A stretch of DNA of 64,000 nt from Nemopilema nomurai (GCA_003864495.1 ML133408.1:732185-796184); one strand, 5' to 3'. Counted from the stretch's first letter, positions 1 to 36,712 are shown. Translations and numbers: made by a program. Notes: generated by a model from the sequence alone, not told the origin.

Positions 1-533
1 AAAAATAGCTTAACTTGAACACGCACTTTGGCATTCATAAAGCATTCATTAAAAATGGGGCAAAGAACGGTGTGTGGACGTGATGGAAGTTGGAGCATGT
101 CGCTTCTTAAAACCGATGGAAAACTGTTTGCAGGCTATCAGAGACTCTACAAACGGGTTATGAATCAGCCGATTAAGAACATACGAACAAGACATGGTGT
201 GCTGTTTTGTTACAAGAGAAGACAGTCGTGAGAACGAATTGGTGGTCGCCACAACACATTTCAGCGGTTACAAATTATGCACAAAAATAAATGGGCCTAA
301 CGAACTGAAACAAACAAGCTCCAGATTAATTACAAAGTAACTATTGAAATATCTCTGAACATCACCACGATGGTAAAACTCGCACTTCAAAACACAATAA
401 ATAACCCAGTCACGCCTTTTCACTGAGAACGATAAAGATGGACTCACAATGAATGAGTTGGCCATCGGGAGTGGAGCTTCGCCGAGAATTGGATTCCTTT
501 CTAAGACGACGCATGTTTCAGCTTTTCGTGCCA
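1..533. other. intergenic / 3' flank of mitofusin
   Basis: No coding signal is recognised. Short open frames on both strands lack similarity to known families and lack coherent splice sites. Part of this stretch is probably the 3' untranslated region of the minus-strand mitofusin gene, whose stop codon is at 534-536. Confidence 0.5.
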
Positions 534-3500
534 TTATATTTTACTCCTAGACAGTGCAAACTCTTTGATGAAGCCATTCAACTCGCTCTCAAGCCACGAC
601 GCTTTATTCCTTGAAAAAGAAATTACACATGTAGACACTTGAATAAGTATTTGTTGATTATTAATTGGGTTAAGAAGCGAAAAAGTGTTAAACCCACAAA
701 AAATATCCACATACCTTAAAACTTTGGCCTTCGATTCGACTTCTTCTAACCTCTTCATTTCAATGCTTAACTCTTCTATTTCTTTCTTCAATTTTGCTTT
801 TGAGTTTCTTATTTCAGTTTCCAACTGCGAAAATGTCGAGGAAAGTTCCCTAGGAATAAGAAAGGTCATATGAGTGAAAGGTTATAACAACAAAAGGCTA
901 TTTTCCATTAAGCTAGATCAAGATGCAGCCTTTGACTCACGTCCACCATCTCGTCGCAAGCATAAAAATTTTCTGGGAAGTGAGACTTCTTCCAATTTGC
1001 CTTTTCCCATGTGGAAATCCTGGTTCTCAGGTGATACACTAGCAGTTTCTCTTCTACTACTCTCTCCGCATAACATTCGTGACAAAAACTTGGCCCACTC
1101 AGTTTTGAACGTCATGAGACAAAATTGCCAAATTTTGAAATGGAAAAATTAAGCGAATGAAAATTCCTCAATTCAAAAAGCAAAGATTATAAATAAGCTA
1201 ACGTATAAATATGAATGGTATGTTTTGGTTAAGCGTCATAAATTAAGAATAGTTTTGAGTCACAAAGAACATACTGTTCAACTTGGTGACTGCAACTTTT
1301 GCTGGTGAAACTGAGAACCAGATGCAGTTTCTCTGAAGCGTAACCCACAAGCTGCAAAAGAAATATGGCGATCTTTTCACACTTGACAGATATTACAAAT
1401 TAGTCAAAGAATTCATGAAAATTAAATGTTAGAAAAATGCAACAAAGTCGTAAAATACAAACTCTTTCAAATGAAGACATCGATGGTACCACTATCCCTT
1501 GTAGAAATTTTAAAAATGATTTTAAGAAGGTAACAAAATGATTGGAAAATCTTCGAAGCCAAAAGAGGTTCACCTGTTTTTTGAAGGCGTTTTCCTTGGC
1601 AGAATTGGTCCATCTGGCTCTTTCGAAGACGTACAGTGTGCCATATCCACCCGCGATTCCAATAATCAGTTTCCAGCCAAGAGTTCGCCAGACCTTTGAC
1701 GAACACAAGAACATTTAACTATAAGTAAAAAACCAATACCTCCGATGGAATTTTACTCAGTAAATTGGATAAATAATTACACACAGACGTAAGCGTATTG
1801 TGCTTGAATCATGCCTTGATATCTGATTTGGAGGCTGACCTCCTATTCAGGTAAACTTCTAATGTGCGAGCAACTGATACTAGATCGCTTGAAGAAAATC
1901 TAACTCCAGTATAAAGTACAAACATTTGTTGCTAATGATAGTTCACTTAATCACGCAGCTCTTTACCACTCCATTCATACCATGAACCCATGTTTAGACT
2001 GTCTCAATAGCATTTTAATTTTTTTTAAATTTTGTTTGCTTTAAATTTTAACCCTTGGAAAAGTTTTGTATTGTTCACTCATTCGAATGATGTAGAAAAG
2101 AGGCCAGCCACCCAATCATAGTTCAGTCTTAACTTTAGCCGTCAAATTTCACCACTACAGGCAAGAATTGTCATTTGCTGAAGCAAAGTATAAAATCTAA
2201 ATTGCCTATTATTGGACGTGCCGTAGTAGGTTGTGAAGGATTGTTTTTACGCACCAGTCCAGCAACAACAATAATCCCACAAGACGTAGTCGATGTAACC
2301 GATGCTAACGCGTGCACTACTGCGACTGTTAGTTCGTTCTCGTCGTATCGACCAGGGTATTCTAGCATGTCGTCTTGGCGCTTAGCAACAACGGTAGAGG
2401 TCTTCTCCTCTTCAGCCTCGTTATGGAACTGCTCCTTCGCCTGCCTCGCAGCAGTAGCAATGGCGTTGATCGGTGAGTTTTTGCTGATCTGTGTACGATG
2501 AAATAATGGCAACACATTGAAAAACGTTGATAAATGGCTATGCGTAAGTGGTGGACATGCCTAGGCCCGACATTCCTGCGAGAACAATCCAACTGTTTAC
2601 GTCAAAATGAAAAGCAGAAAACTCATGTAGCACATTTTAAAGTGCTCTTTATAATTAATGAAGCATTGAATCTATTAAAGAAAGCTTGAAGGAGGCAACT
2701 CTATATTGTTCATTCAAGTCGAATTTGCAATCTCAGTCTGAAATTACAAATTTGGGATGACGGGTTGGGTCACCCATCGGAGGCAAAATCTTTCATTTTC
2801 CACCTTTTCCATTAAAACGTGGACTGAGATTCAAAAATTCATTGAATATTTATTCAAATTAAGATGATAAAAAACTACATAGTCTTACATTGGCTCCGAG
2901 CAGAATTGCAAGCTTGGCGTTCCTCGGTGCGAGAAACCTTTTTACTAGGTTTGTCCATCCCAACGAAAAATGAAACGAAATGTCTTCTTGGAAATCAGTG
3001 CAAAGGGAGTGAACGTCCAACTCATAACTCACTTCGAAGTCACGCCTGTAGAAGAACATTCGTGTTAGCAACATTTGCATCAACTTGGCATTTTACTTTG
3101 AATGCTTTGAAAACTTGGCACTTTTTAATGCTTTAGTACAAGCCTTAGGCTTGCTTTCTCCAATCTTAACATTGCAGCAAATTTCAACTTGGCACTGACT
3201 ATTGTATACTTTTGAACGCCATTTGTTCACAAACAAAAGACAATAAACTGTTAAAACAACACTTCGAGAGGATCTCATTTGCTAGATCTAACAAACAATT
3301 TATTGGTATCCCCAACAAAACGAGAAGGATGTTACAAGTAAACTTAAATTTACTAAATTTTGGTTTCATCACCTTGGCGTCAGCTGTACGATGACGCTCT
3401 CTGCATTCGGGGGTATCAAAGAATGAATTCCATCTAAAAGTGAAAAATGGTTATCTTATTGGTTGCAACAATTTTTCATAAAGAAAAAGGAACCGCTTTG

Positions 3501-6500
3501 TTATTGGCAACTTAGCTAACGTCACAAGCACGTGACCCTCAGCCTTAGAGACAATGTAAATATTCTAAGCCATTGCCAGGTGAATTCTAGTCAGTGGATT
3601 GCAAATAGCTGACCTTTGACTTACGACAAGTTTTTTAACTGACCCAATCATAGGGAGCCTCATAGGCTGAATGACTGTCACAAATATTGCTTAGCACGAG
3701 AATCTTCAGCATAAGCATGCTAACCCCCTAGCAAAGGCCCCCTACTTAAATGACCCCCTAGCTAAACGACCCCTAGCAAAGGCCCCCAACTTAAACAACC
3801 CCCTAGCTAATAGACCCCGTAGCTTTAAATAACCCCTAACTTAATAACCCCCTAGTTAAATGACTCCTTAGCGAAAAGACCTTTAGCTAAACAACCTTCC
3901 AACTCCCACACCCAGCATCGCTCTTCCAATCTAAAATCGAACTCAAATCATCGTGAAATAACATCGGTGGGTAAAAACTTTGACACAACATTCAACATCT
4001 CATTGACCTTTGATCAAGGGGGCGCTACAAATGAAAGTCAAATGCCCTTAAGAGCATTGAAATGCCACAATTCTAATCGACTACTCAAGTAGTGTTCCAT
4101 TACCCCTCATCTCCTTTTTGTATTCTTCTATTGAGTCGAGCAGTAAAGCGGAACACCTTGCTTTCAAATTTTTGCCAAGTCCCTTTTCGATATGCGAGTA
4201 AAGTTCCTGGAAAGCGAGAAACCGTTTGTCAACAGTGAAGGAAACGAACAAATTCAAATTGAAGGAATCATCACATAGCAACATTTGAAGCCTCTTTTAA
4301 ATTGAAAGAGATCAAGGAAGCCGGAACCTAATTCTCGTATATTTAATTGTAGAGATTTTGTAGAGTCGACACAGAAACACGTCTGAATTCTGCTGTTTTT
4401 TACATGTGATCACGGTTGATACAATCATTATTAATTAACACTCATGTTTCGAACATGTTGCGAAGCAGTAAGCTAGGTAAGGGACAAGGGTGCAACTTAT
4501 CCCTTTGACCTAGGCCATTATTAACACTACATAGGTCTGTGGAATATCTAATAAAACGTGGGCGTTAACGTTGATTTAATAAGTTGAATTACCTAATGTC
4601 AGATATGTTTGTCGTATGAATCTACTCCCAATATTAACCGCAATCTTAATCTAATTAATGATCTTTGAATACGGATGTCAATGGGTAGAATATGGGTAGA
4701 ATATGAAACATACCGCTTTATAAGTCTTCAAAAACCCGTGGTGTGGGTGAAAGGGGTAATCAAAGTCCCCAACAAGGTACCCCAGGCGCCGAATTTCATC
4801 CGACATTGCCTTTGCAACCTGTTGGAAAGACGAAAAGTTCAAATATTTTAAAACTTGAATTAAACAACATAAAAAATATCGTGGTGATTAATGTAATCTA
4901 CTTATTGAATGGCCAACTGTACTACCGCTATAAAATATCGTTTGAACAACAACAACAACTTCACAAACCAACAACAACAACAGCCTTGGTTACTCACCTG
5001 TTGTTCAACTTCCTCTGAGAATTTGAGGATTTTGCTTTTGATTTCTTTGGTGAGGGTTTCAAAGCTGACCGTCATGTATTCCAGCCTCTCCTCCAAGTCT
5101 TGCTTTTGAGCCTCACATCGACGCCTGGCAAAAACAATTTCACATGATAACTGAAAAAGCAGATATTAGGGAGGCATTATCATCATATCAAATATCAAGA
5201 GATAGAATCACTCAAAAATGGCCTGAGAGGAGCCTCTGCCGATGCTTGGAGACAGAAGATACAAGGCAAGACTAACATATTTTATTGGACAATCGTTTGG
5301 TAATCAAGTTGTCGATGTAGAAGTTAAGAATTTGCTGACTGTTTAGCAGAAGGTGCAGGCATTTGGTTTAAAATAACGACTGTCGTTTCCACCTCGCCGC
5401 CCTCTTCCGTTTACAAGGGCTCTACAACGAGAGGATATCTGGAAAATGGCAGTATATACAAGCATGGGTAATCTTCGATACTCAGTGAGGATGGCCATAT
5501 TTTCTACTGGATTCCATCTTGAACGAGGGCTCGAGACCTAATCAAGATCGTGCTTAGAGCCTATAAGTAAATACAACACGTGATAGACTTGAACTGGAAT
5601 ACAAACCTTTGTGAGTAGGCCCTGCCAACGACCTGTTCCATGGTCGATCTCAGTTTCGAAGTGATCCCTTTCCCCCTGGAAGCGTGACTCTCAAACTTCG
5701 TGGTGATAGCAGACTTTGAAATACACTCCTTCAAAGCGGAAACATAGGAGTTTCAAGAATGCATGCACTTAAATTGCTGTAAAGGATTCTAAACAATAAA
5801 AGAAAAGAAAGGTAAATAATTTAGAAAAGGAGAGGGATTCCTACCTGGAATTTGATTTCGAAGTTCTCAAATTCAATTAGCCTTGCCCTGTGCTCGCCAG
5901 CAAAGTCTATAAAAATGAATGCAACTTAACATAAATATATCTGACTGTTAAAAATATGAAGAGGTTTTCTTCTGCGGTGAAAATAGCTTTGAGCTTGAGG
6001 TCCAAAGCCAGGGAAAAATACATCATAAAACTGAATAAAATGGAAATAGAATGAAAGGTTGCTGGTTTACATCTGACTCTTTCTCAGAATTTCATAACAT
6101 TGATCGAAATTTTCCAATAAAGCAGTTTCAATTACTCTATTAATCATATAATCATAATCAATTTTTTTAAATGTAGGGAAAAACACCAACACTGACAACT
6201 ACAGCTTGGACCTATATTCCGTACTGGTGAGCCGAGGCCCATAGGCCCAATGAAAGAAAGCCCTGCTTCACTCTTCCATCCCCATAGTATCAAAGAAGGC
6301 CTATAAAAAGTTTCTCGAAATGATCTTTCCTGTTATGACCTCCACCCAAGCGGCAAGAGGAAGATAACAAGGATCCATTTATCAGAAATTTTCCTAAAAA
6401 TACTTCATGGTGAATTTCGTAGAACTCCCGCTCCGAAGCAAGACAGGACAAAGGGAGGATGCGAAATCAAACATGGCAATCTACCATTAAGGTCGCCCTC

Positions 6501-9500
6501 AATGCTCTCGCTCCTTTGCAGATTGACAGATGCAGCCGGCTGTCCTTGCATTCGCTTCTGCTTCATCCGATGACGTAAAGTCTGAAAAAGATTTGTAGAC
6601 GCAAAATTGATGAATGCCTCCTCCGCATACACTGAGCAAGCCAGTCACAGTGAGGCGCAGGGTCCTTAGAACAAAGCACTGACACATTAAACTGTGCATG
6701 CTCACGCATCATGTGACCATTCAGGTAACTCCAAGAATGAAGGGTAGGACTACAAATATTTCTGCGCAACATGAACTACAAATATGCATTAGCACTAAAA
6801 TCTAATACATATTCATAAATCCAACAAAGGTATAATTATTTTCTGTGGTAAGGAAGCCTTCCTTTTTACGAGACAGAAATTAACTGAGTAGCAAAAAAAT
6901 CAAATACAATAAAAGCAAAAAACAAGTGCATGACGTTGTATTGTAAACTAAGGCTGTTAACACAAGGATAAGAAATAAAGATTCGTCCTAAAGGATGAGC
7001 AAAATGGCTGCCTTCATACTTTGCATCCACTTTTAACGCTTCCTTGCAATTATCTGTTTAATCTTTAAAAGGAGAAAACATTTTACAGCGACTTTATGAG
7101 GCTCAAGAGAGAAATCGTACCTCGAGAGCGGAGACAAAGAAAACACGGTCTTTTGCTTCTCGCTTTCCAACGCATTTCAGTTCCTCGGCTAAAAAGTTGG
7201 TGGTCCGTTCCAGGTGCTGCTGTTTCACCTTTAGCAGAAAAAACACCCAACTCATTAACATCCACGTTTTTTTCAAGTAAATACACAAGCTTGACCAACA
7301 CATGAAATGGAAGACTCAAACACGGTACTGAGACAGAAAACAATACATTTTTTTTCTTTTTACTAAAAGGGTGTTGAAAGTGTTGGCTTCAATGTATAAT
7401 TTGTGAAACAATAAATGGCCTGGTGTAATCTGAAATGGGCCTAAGAATAGCGAAGCATGGGGGACCACTGTCCATCCCATCTGCTTAATGATACGAAATT
7501 CTACAAATGCTTGAACCATTAAAGATTTCTACGACAAAGTCTTCAAGGACTCTCATTATCTTGTTCCCCTGTCGCACCACACGGTCTTCATGCAATTGTA
7601 TATGATCACAGCACGACCAGCCGTAAACTATTAGAATATTTTTATGCATAACGACTTAATCAAATATCGTTCTACAAACGACTGAACCAGACACTAAAGT
7701 TGTTGCCACAAGGATGCCGATCTGTACGTATTATTTACAACAGCAATAAACTTTGCAATTATTTGATGAACAATCTACCTTTGCCATCATCTGAGGATCT
7801 CCATCAGAAGACGCATCCCATCTATTGTTAAGTATAAAAACATTTGGCTTCGACAAACGGTTGTTCACTTTGTGGAAAAAACTTTTTTCCTAGAAAAAAA
7901 TAAACCTTTAGAAAATGGTTCTCTGTATCTATTGGAATTAAAATGGTATTGTTTCATTTGAGGCATTTGAGTCTCAGACAAAAAAATTATTTAGCATTGT
8001 TTAATACTTAAGTATATACTTTATTGCTTAATCATTTAACTTTTACTAATGCAACAAATTTAATACAAAAAGAAGATGTTCAAAACTGTCATTTAGCATC
8101 AAGAATATTCATTTTGCAAAGGACAAATGGACAGGGAAGTTTGCAAATTTTCAGCAGAGAAGAACACTTCTCAGTCAAAAAAGGAAGCCCACTCAGGAGA
8201 CTCACAGTTTGATTTAATGTTGACTCTGAGTTTACAACGAGAACAAAAACATCTGCATCCAGGCAATGCTTATCAATCCAGCTATCCAGATCTGGTGTGA
8301 CATCAATCCCAGGGCTGAAAGGTGAATTTACTGTTTACATACTTGCAGTAAACTACACATTCAAATATATGTGTAGTTCAGTTAGATATTTAAAGTAAAT
8401 ACATAAGTTTTAAATATATAGTAAAATTTGACCTTGAAATCACAAAATTTGTTTTTGGCCCTTATTCTTGACTGAGATTCAATATATAAGTACTTTATTT
8501 TTTCCTTGTTCAGTGAAATACAAAATATCATCTATTTTCATTTTTTACTATAGTTGATTGAAAAACTTAATAACCCAGAAATTAAAATCTTTCAAGCTTT
8601 TGTCAAAACAAGAAGCAATGCATTTTGATTTAAACAGCAATCTGAAAACATGTTGAAACCCCTGAAAGGGCTCCCAACAGAAACTTTTATAAAGAGGGAA
8701 AAAGCTGGGCAAAGAGGCAGCTACTTCAACTACCAGCTCCAAAATTTACCCATTGATTAAGGATGTGGCTGTAGATTAGCCGTTTATAGAGAGTAAAACA
8801 AAGTGAATCACTTTACCAAATATTTCACATACTAGGTAGACTTTAATTCAAATGGAGCAGTGAACTCTCTTTGAAATCCTAAAAAATGGTTTACTAACCT
8901 GTCAACAAATACCACATCATCTCTTAGCAAAGTGCACCTTGAAAGTAAATATTTCTAGATTTTAAAAGCAGCAATCAAAGAACCTCAATAGAAACATAGC
9001 CTTGAAACCCCCTAATGTTGCAATACCCATCAAAAAATAGATCAATCATTAGGAGCTCATGAATAAACCCTTTTACAGCTCTATGTTAAAAAACCAGCAA
9101 AAGAAAACAAATATTTTAGAGCCTTCAAGCTAATCATATCAAAGATAAAAAAATATTCCAGTTCACCCCAATCAATCTCAAATCAATTTAAAGTCAAGAG
9201 ATTCTCTTACACATCTTTGGGCCAAAAAACTTGAATCAGGCTACTTGAATCAATCTTTTCATCTCCTAGTGCATGTGCAAGTTGTTGAAGTGACTACAAT
9301 AAAATCAATAGAATGAATGATTACATTATTTATCATTAAAATAATTTTCCTTGGATGCCAAAATATTCAGGATTTATGCACAAGAGGTATCACATGCATG
9401 CAGTGCATATGGCATACATCTATTCTTACAGAGGACTTTACAAAGTATAAAAAACCAGCAGATAGTTATTGCAGTTCGAAATGATATGCAACATCTGAAC

Positions 9501-10832
9501 CAAAGTTTTCATACACTGAAAGTACTTGTTTTCCTAAAACACCACAGAATAGACAAAAAATGTTGATGCTTTGAAGTATCAAAAACAGAGAATTAGAAGG
9601 CATTTCAAAATGAATAACAAATAAGAACAAAACTAGATTTTCTACAGCAAACAAAAAAACAAAATTGTTTCTTACATCAACACTTCTCCTCTCCTTTGAG
9701 TCTGGTGTATTCATGTATGCTTCCGTCCCATTGCATCCGATAACAGTGACAAAACAATTTGTTGTATGGCCAATTCCGGATGGAAGTATTTTATCATGCA
9801 ACATGGCATTTATTACTGTACTTTTACCATTGCTTGTCCGACCGAAAAATGCCACTTTCATGTGATCCCTTGCCAATACTGCTGTTATACCGGAAATTTG
9901 TTCCAAATAATTAGACACCTATTGAAAAAAGTTAGCGTGCAAATGTTAATTGATGATTTGCACTAACTTCAAATAATTTTGCTGCTTAACCTTGTTAATA
10001 GCACTTAATTAAACTTTAAAGTGACATGCTTAAAACCCAGGAAGCAAACTTCTTTTAATGCTTTCTGGGTTTGTATGTCAATTAAGAGTTGGATTGATGC
10101 TTTGGTAACATCACACCCAAACCCAAAGGCATGGTGCACTACATTTTGTCAAATCTACAGAGTGTAGCATTAAGGCACCCAATAAGTCATTTGCATTTGA
10201 CATTTACGTACTAATTACACGCATATATGCATGCTACCAAGTGCCTGTGACATCCTTGGGTGCCTGGGATCATGACAGGAATTGTCATGCTGTATGCATG
10301 GATCTATCAGTTGTTGTCACAGAAGTTGGCACATTTGTCCTGATGCTTATTGCTTTTTGCTTAAGAGGGGTGCAAAATCAGCCTAATGGCATACCATACC
10401 GCACATGACACGATTAGGACCGGCATTCTTGCATTTTCATGCATCTAGGTAGTCATACCAGCCTCTAACTTGGTAAAATAGCAGTCTACTAAAAGATATC
10501 CTGACCGAATGGGCTTGAAAATCTATTCTTGTACCCAAAGTAGGGATTGTTAATGCAGAAAGTTGCATTTGCTGCTAGAACAAGAAAGGGTAGTTTACCT
10601 GGTGTAGGTCTTTCCTCGTCTCAATATCAAGTTCATCGGTAATCTCACAGTCTGTCAAAAAATCCCTTGTTTCTTTCAGGTATCTTGCTAGCTCGTCAAA
10701 TGTTTGATTTATCAATCTCTTAGCTCTTACAAAAATTTGCAGCGGTGAGATCGCCATTGCTTCGAGGCTAAGAGGATTACTGCCCGCTGTTATCGAATTT
10801 GCTTTACGGAAGGCTCTATTAAGCTGAGGCAT
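534..10832 (-). CDS. MFN2: mitofusin (MFN2-like mitochondrial outer-membrane fusion GTPase), 20 coding exons
   Basis: Dynamin-family GTPase that tethers and fuses mitochondrial outer membranes. Exons, high to low: 10832-10599, 9918-9676, 9293-9211, 8937-8899, 8314-8206, 7889-7779, 7228-7121, 6581-6485, 5906-5845, 5728-5607, 5124-4998, 4818-4714, 4206-4104, 3433-3373, 3045-2889, 2488-2255, 1693-1574, 1351-1275, 849-715, 609-534. They sum to 2403 nt, an exact 800 codons plus stop, against about 740-760 residues in vertebrates. Visible motifs: P-loop GRTSNGKST near residue 104, G3 DSPGIDV split across two exons, G4 NNRWD, then HR1. The paired hydrophobic segments ([10 protein letters not shown] / [20 protein letters not shown]) lie near residues 655-690, and the C-terminal coiled coil HR2 follows. 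The N-terminus (KANSI before [11 protein letters not shown]) resembles MFN2 more than MFN1, but an invertebrate single mitofusin is probably ancestral to both. A six-codon upstream ORF starts 7 bases before the ATG and overlaps it out of frame. Confidence 0.95.
3721..3905. repeat. degenerate tandem repeat in a mitofusin intron
   Basis: About eleven imperfect units built on 'ACCCCCTAGCTAAA' variants (GCAAAGGCC, CTTAAATGA and AGCTAAACGA spacers), unit about 15-18 bp, within the intron between the exons at 3433 and 4104. Units are too diverged for a single consensus. No coding role. Confidence 0.7.
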
Positions 10833-12634
10833 CTTGCATATGACGGCTTGTGTTACGCGACTCCATTTTTCCTTGTTGCGTGAATAAGAAGAATTTCTAA
10901 AGAAGCAACCATTTTTATATAACTTAGGCCAAGAGGGACATCTGCTCCCAGTGCGCCAACATGCAGCAACAACAGCGTCTATTGTAATCGCCCTCGCAGG
11001 GTCATCAAGGCTTCACGAAAATTTTCATAATTTTTTATGGGACACCTCCTTTATGAGGTAAAGATCGAAGTTTCGATAGCAGAATCCTGATGATTGAAAT
11101 AAAGAAAACCCAAGGGGACATGTAGATTACACTTGACTTCTAAATTTTCTTTTGAAAGAGCATTCAACTAAAGGTATTGAAGCTATAAGTTACAAGACCC
11201 CGAAAGGAAAGTAGGAGTTATAGTTTTAGGTCAGGCAATAGCAGATACTAGGGACATATGATAACAAGTGTTCCTTTTATGCAAAAAACTATTTGACCTC
11301 GATGTTTGTATAGAGGTTTCGATATATCGACGTTAACACTGCTGGAAGTTGAATATTTCTTCCAAGCAACGTGAGGGTTGACATTAAATCCTATCGATCC
11401 AAAATTCCAAAATCTACATTCAAAATCAATAAAAACACGAGGCTTATTTCAATTGATAGGGCGCTATAAAAGCCATTTTGGGGATCAAATGATATCTCGT
11501 CTACGAGAAAATTAGACGTCGTTGCTTGAACAAGACTTTGTTTATAATTTGATCAACTGTACAAGTACTAATTTCTATAATGGTAAACAGGTTACTTGCA
11601 TTAGGCTTGGAGAAGGGGCCGTTAATTACCAAAAATAGAAAGCAATGTAACATTTACAAGCGCTATAGTTTATTTCTTGAACGCATTTCCTTCGGACGTA
11701 AATCCACGGTCAATGCGAATAGTCGAGCAGTAAGTTCAAGTGATGAAGATTGAACGCAATTGACGTTTGAAGGTCTTGCTCAATTCGTGACGGTTTTGAA
11801 AGAACAAATTGATTTTTTATAGTTACCAATCAAGGTCAATCGATGAATAATTGATATAAAACCAGTAACAGGAATATTTTTGATCGCATTTACTTTAAAT
11901 CTACTGATGTTATTTGTTAAAAGAAGCATACAATTTGTTTGACATATCGATTATTTCAACTTATTAAGTGTTTATCGGGTGTATTTTTCATGCATGAAAA
12001 ACACCAAGTGAAATGAGAAATGGTTCAACTGCATGTGATTTCATGCTCGATTAAGCGTAATTGGACTGTAGGTATAAAGAGGATTCCCTGCTAAGAGAAT
12101 TCTATGTTTTATTTCTAAGATTCAAATTTATGGCGGCGTGGACCCGGATAGAAAATATAGAGTCACGCTTGAGTGAATGAGAGAGAGGTTCTTTGATACT
12201 AACCATCTGTAAACGGCGAGGGTGACCCGGCAGCTTTGATAAGACATGGCAAAGGCAGAAAATGAAGACATAGCAAACAGTGGGAGTTTATATCGTAATT
12301 GTGCAGCAATATCCCACTTAAAAGTACTACAAACAATTTAAAAAGTTCAAGTTTGCAGGTGTGATGTGTGTTAAACATTTAGCCCTCCAAAACAATGGTG
12401 AGAATTTCTTCAATTACCAATCTCCTGAAATTGAACATCACAAAGTCAAGATTGCTTTGACAAAGATATAAGTTCAGGGTGAAGTTTTTCAAATAGTAAT
12501 GGAAATCAGGGTAAACAAAATGACAAATATTTGTAAAAGTTCATTTGGTCTTATCATTGCAGCTAGTTTTTACATGATAAGAAGAAAATACCAAAGTTTA
12601 AGGATAAAAAAATTTGTTGTGTTATTGAGACACT
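10833..12634. other. intergenic region between mitofusin start and spermidine synthase end
   Basis: About 1.8 kb. It should hold the mitofusin promoter (near 10840-11000, on the side that includes the short upstream ORF) and the spermidine synthase 3' untranslated region. No protein-coding exon, RNA gene or clear mobile element was recognised. If the last spermidine synthase intron is real (see that gene), a very short terminal exon could lie here, but none could be identified. Confidence 0.5.
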
Positions 12635-16036
<3,402 letters not shown>

Positions 16037-18430
16037 TTTGCTCCAAGCTAGAATGATCATAAACTGATTGAAAGATTTTATCAACATTCAAGTAATTTTG
16101 TTATCAGTTACCGAAATAACCATCACAATAAGGGAATAATTCTTATCAATATTGGCTTATCATTGAGAAGCTACTTGGAGAATAATTTTCAAAAAATTGT
16201 GTGAAATGGGCAGTGGGCTTTTTAATGGTTTAAATAAGAGAAAGATTTTAGCTGTCACCGTTAAACTCAATTCGTCTAAAATGCCCTAAATTACACACCC
16301 ATTGCAGTACTCGACAAATTCTACAAAACATCTTCGAAAGTTCCCATAACAAAAAAATTTCGATAAAGATAAGATCGATAGCAAAGAAACGTCAGAAGAT
16401 TCTTACAAGCTGAAATCCTCTTTACGTCAGCTGCTTGTCAACTTGCTTTGAAGGGGAGCCTTGGTTAGCAAATAATCTCGAGAAAACAAACCTTGAGCTG
16501 AAAGCTGTTTTACCAGTTTAACAGGATTTGCTACGAAGCCACGTGGTTTAGGCCTAAAGTGTCGGCACCTTTTGACAAGCAGAATGCTACCACAAGTAAG
16601 GGCTAGTTTCTTGACTTGATATCCGTGATAACTTTGGTACCAAATGCACTGGTTTAGCCTTCAGAGAAGTTGCAATGGTAGTTGTGGAACTGACGATGAT
16701 GGGGAGAACGATTGAAGGAGTGACGTGACCACAACAACAACACCATATTGTCTGCACCAGTCGATACAAAGATTTGTGCCAAGCCTATAACCCGCAACAC
16801 AAGAGTAATTAGTGTAAAATGGTTTTAGCAAATAAACACATAATAAGCTATAATCAAATGAGTATTGCCATATCAGGAACTGAAATATTTGAATTGGATT
16901 TCAAATTTCATGTCACGATACGGGTTAAGAATTAAGACAAAATATTTATAAACTCTGGTTTAACAATGGTCACGTGACTCACGACATAACCACAAGGGTC
17001 TTTCAGGGCGGCCGTAACGTGGAAATTCGATTTAACACTACAAATGTGGGTTTCGCTTTCCCAACAAAGTACTTTATTGACGTAAGCATGGCACAGTGAC
17101 AACTGGGTGCCTTGTAGATTCTATCATCACTTCGTTGCACGCTTAAAGGCAAAGCAAAACTTGTAGGGTTGTTGTTTTTGCATCACTTTTGCTTCACAAC
17201 CCTCATCCCTCATGAGGCCACGCCCCAAATAGGTATCCAGCCCCCCCCCCCTTGCATGTGCGCGAACATTTGCCATTTTGTCGAGAATAAGAAGGGCACA
17301 TGAAAAGGAGAAATCCAGATAGCTACTATACAATTTAATAAACAAGAAATACGTAAGTTATCTAAATTCTATATAATTGTTCTATGTACACGAATGGAAG
17401 GAACATCCTTGAGGGACAAGGATAAAAGATATACAGTTTCCATCTGCCTTTTGTAGGGCAGCTCTACATTCACTAATAATATATTTGCTACTCTTTTGAA
17501 GCCGAGACTGAAAAACTACACTGGAAAGCTACGCTCATGACAATATGACAAGCAATATAGGCATAGTTGGTTTTGCAAAAGCAAAGGCGAGCAAATCAGA
17601 CAAGACTTTTCGAGGAAATGTTGGTTGCAAATATCTGGGGTGAACTCCAATCCTTGTGTGATAGACACATACAGAGTGACTTTGTAAATGAAGATAGGGA
17701 GGTTGAAAAGTTAGAGGCAGCGAAGCAGATGAAACGAACTAGCACAGTGCCCTATGCGAGATGACAATTGTCAACGCGATTATTAAACATTTCGTGATAA
17801 CAAAATTTTAAGACAAATACAACGTTTGGGTTTTGGCCTGGATTATAACTTGAAGTCGAAATTATTATCCGAAATTGAAAAGAAGGGAGTGGTTGAGTAG
17901 AAATGTTTAGTTGATTGATTCTAATAGTTATTATCCTGCTGTCCAAAAAATTTACATCGCTAGTTACATAAAACACAAAGCGTCTGCCCCGTCCTTGATC
18001 AAAGAGCTGCAGTGAAAATTATCAACAAACCAGAAAGTTGTTACTTTTCAACTGGCAATTCTTGCACAAGGCTAAAATCAAACGGAAATGGTAGCCTAGG
18101 CCCTGCTACAATAATCAACAAGACCTAGCTTACAAACAGCAGCGCGAATGACCGTCCTGTTCGAAAAGAGTGGCAAAGTTCCAACGGGGTTTTAATAACA
18201 AAGAATGGTGCATGTGAGAGAAAGCCTAACTGGGGTAAAATATACAGAGGTAAAATTTAAAGAGCCCATGCTGTGTGGTTAGTTATTTTCATGTGGGCAT
18301 CATGTGAAAGGGCGAAAGCCCCGAAATACAACGATGTGTACTTGAAACAAATAACTGCATAATCTACATGATCTGACGATAAATTAAATTAGTAAATTTA
18401 AATTCTACACGTAATAATGAGCTTCATAAA
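16037..18430. other. intergenic region between spermidine synthase and Mi-2
   Basis: About 2.4 kb. It should contain the spermidine synthase promoter and 5' untranslated exon, and the Mi-2 3' untranslated region near 18430. A pure C run (about 13 bases) lies near 17241. Short open frames (for example minus 16587-16769 and plus 17567-17764) show no recognisable family and no paired splice sites. No gene is called. Confidence 0.5.

Positions 18431-36712
<18,282 letters not shown>

Noticed and set aside
16587..16769. Minus-strand 60-codon frame near the spermidine synthase 5' side
   Set aside because: No ATG context, family match or splice partner.
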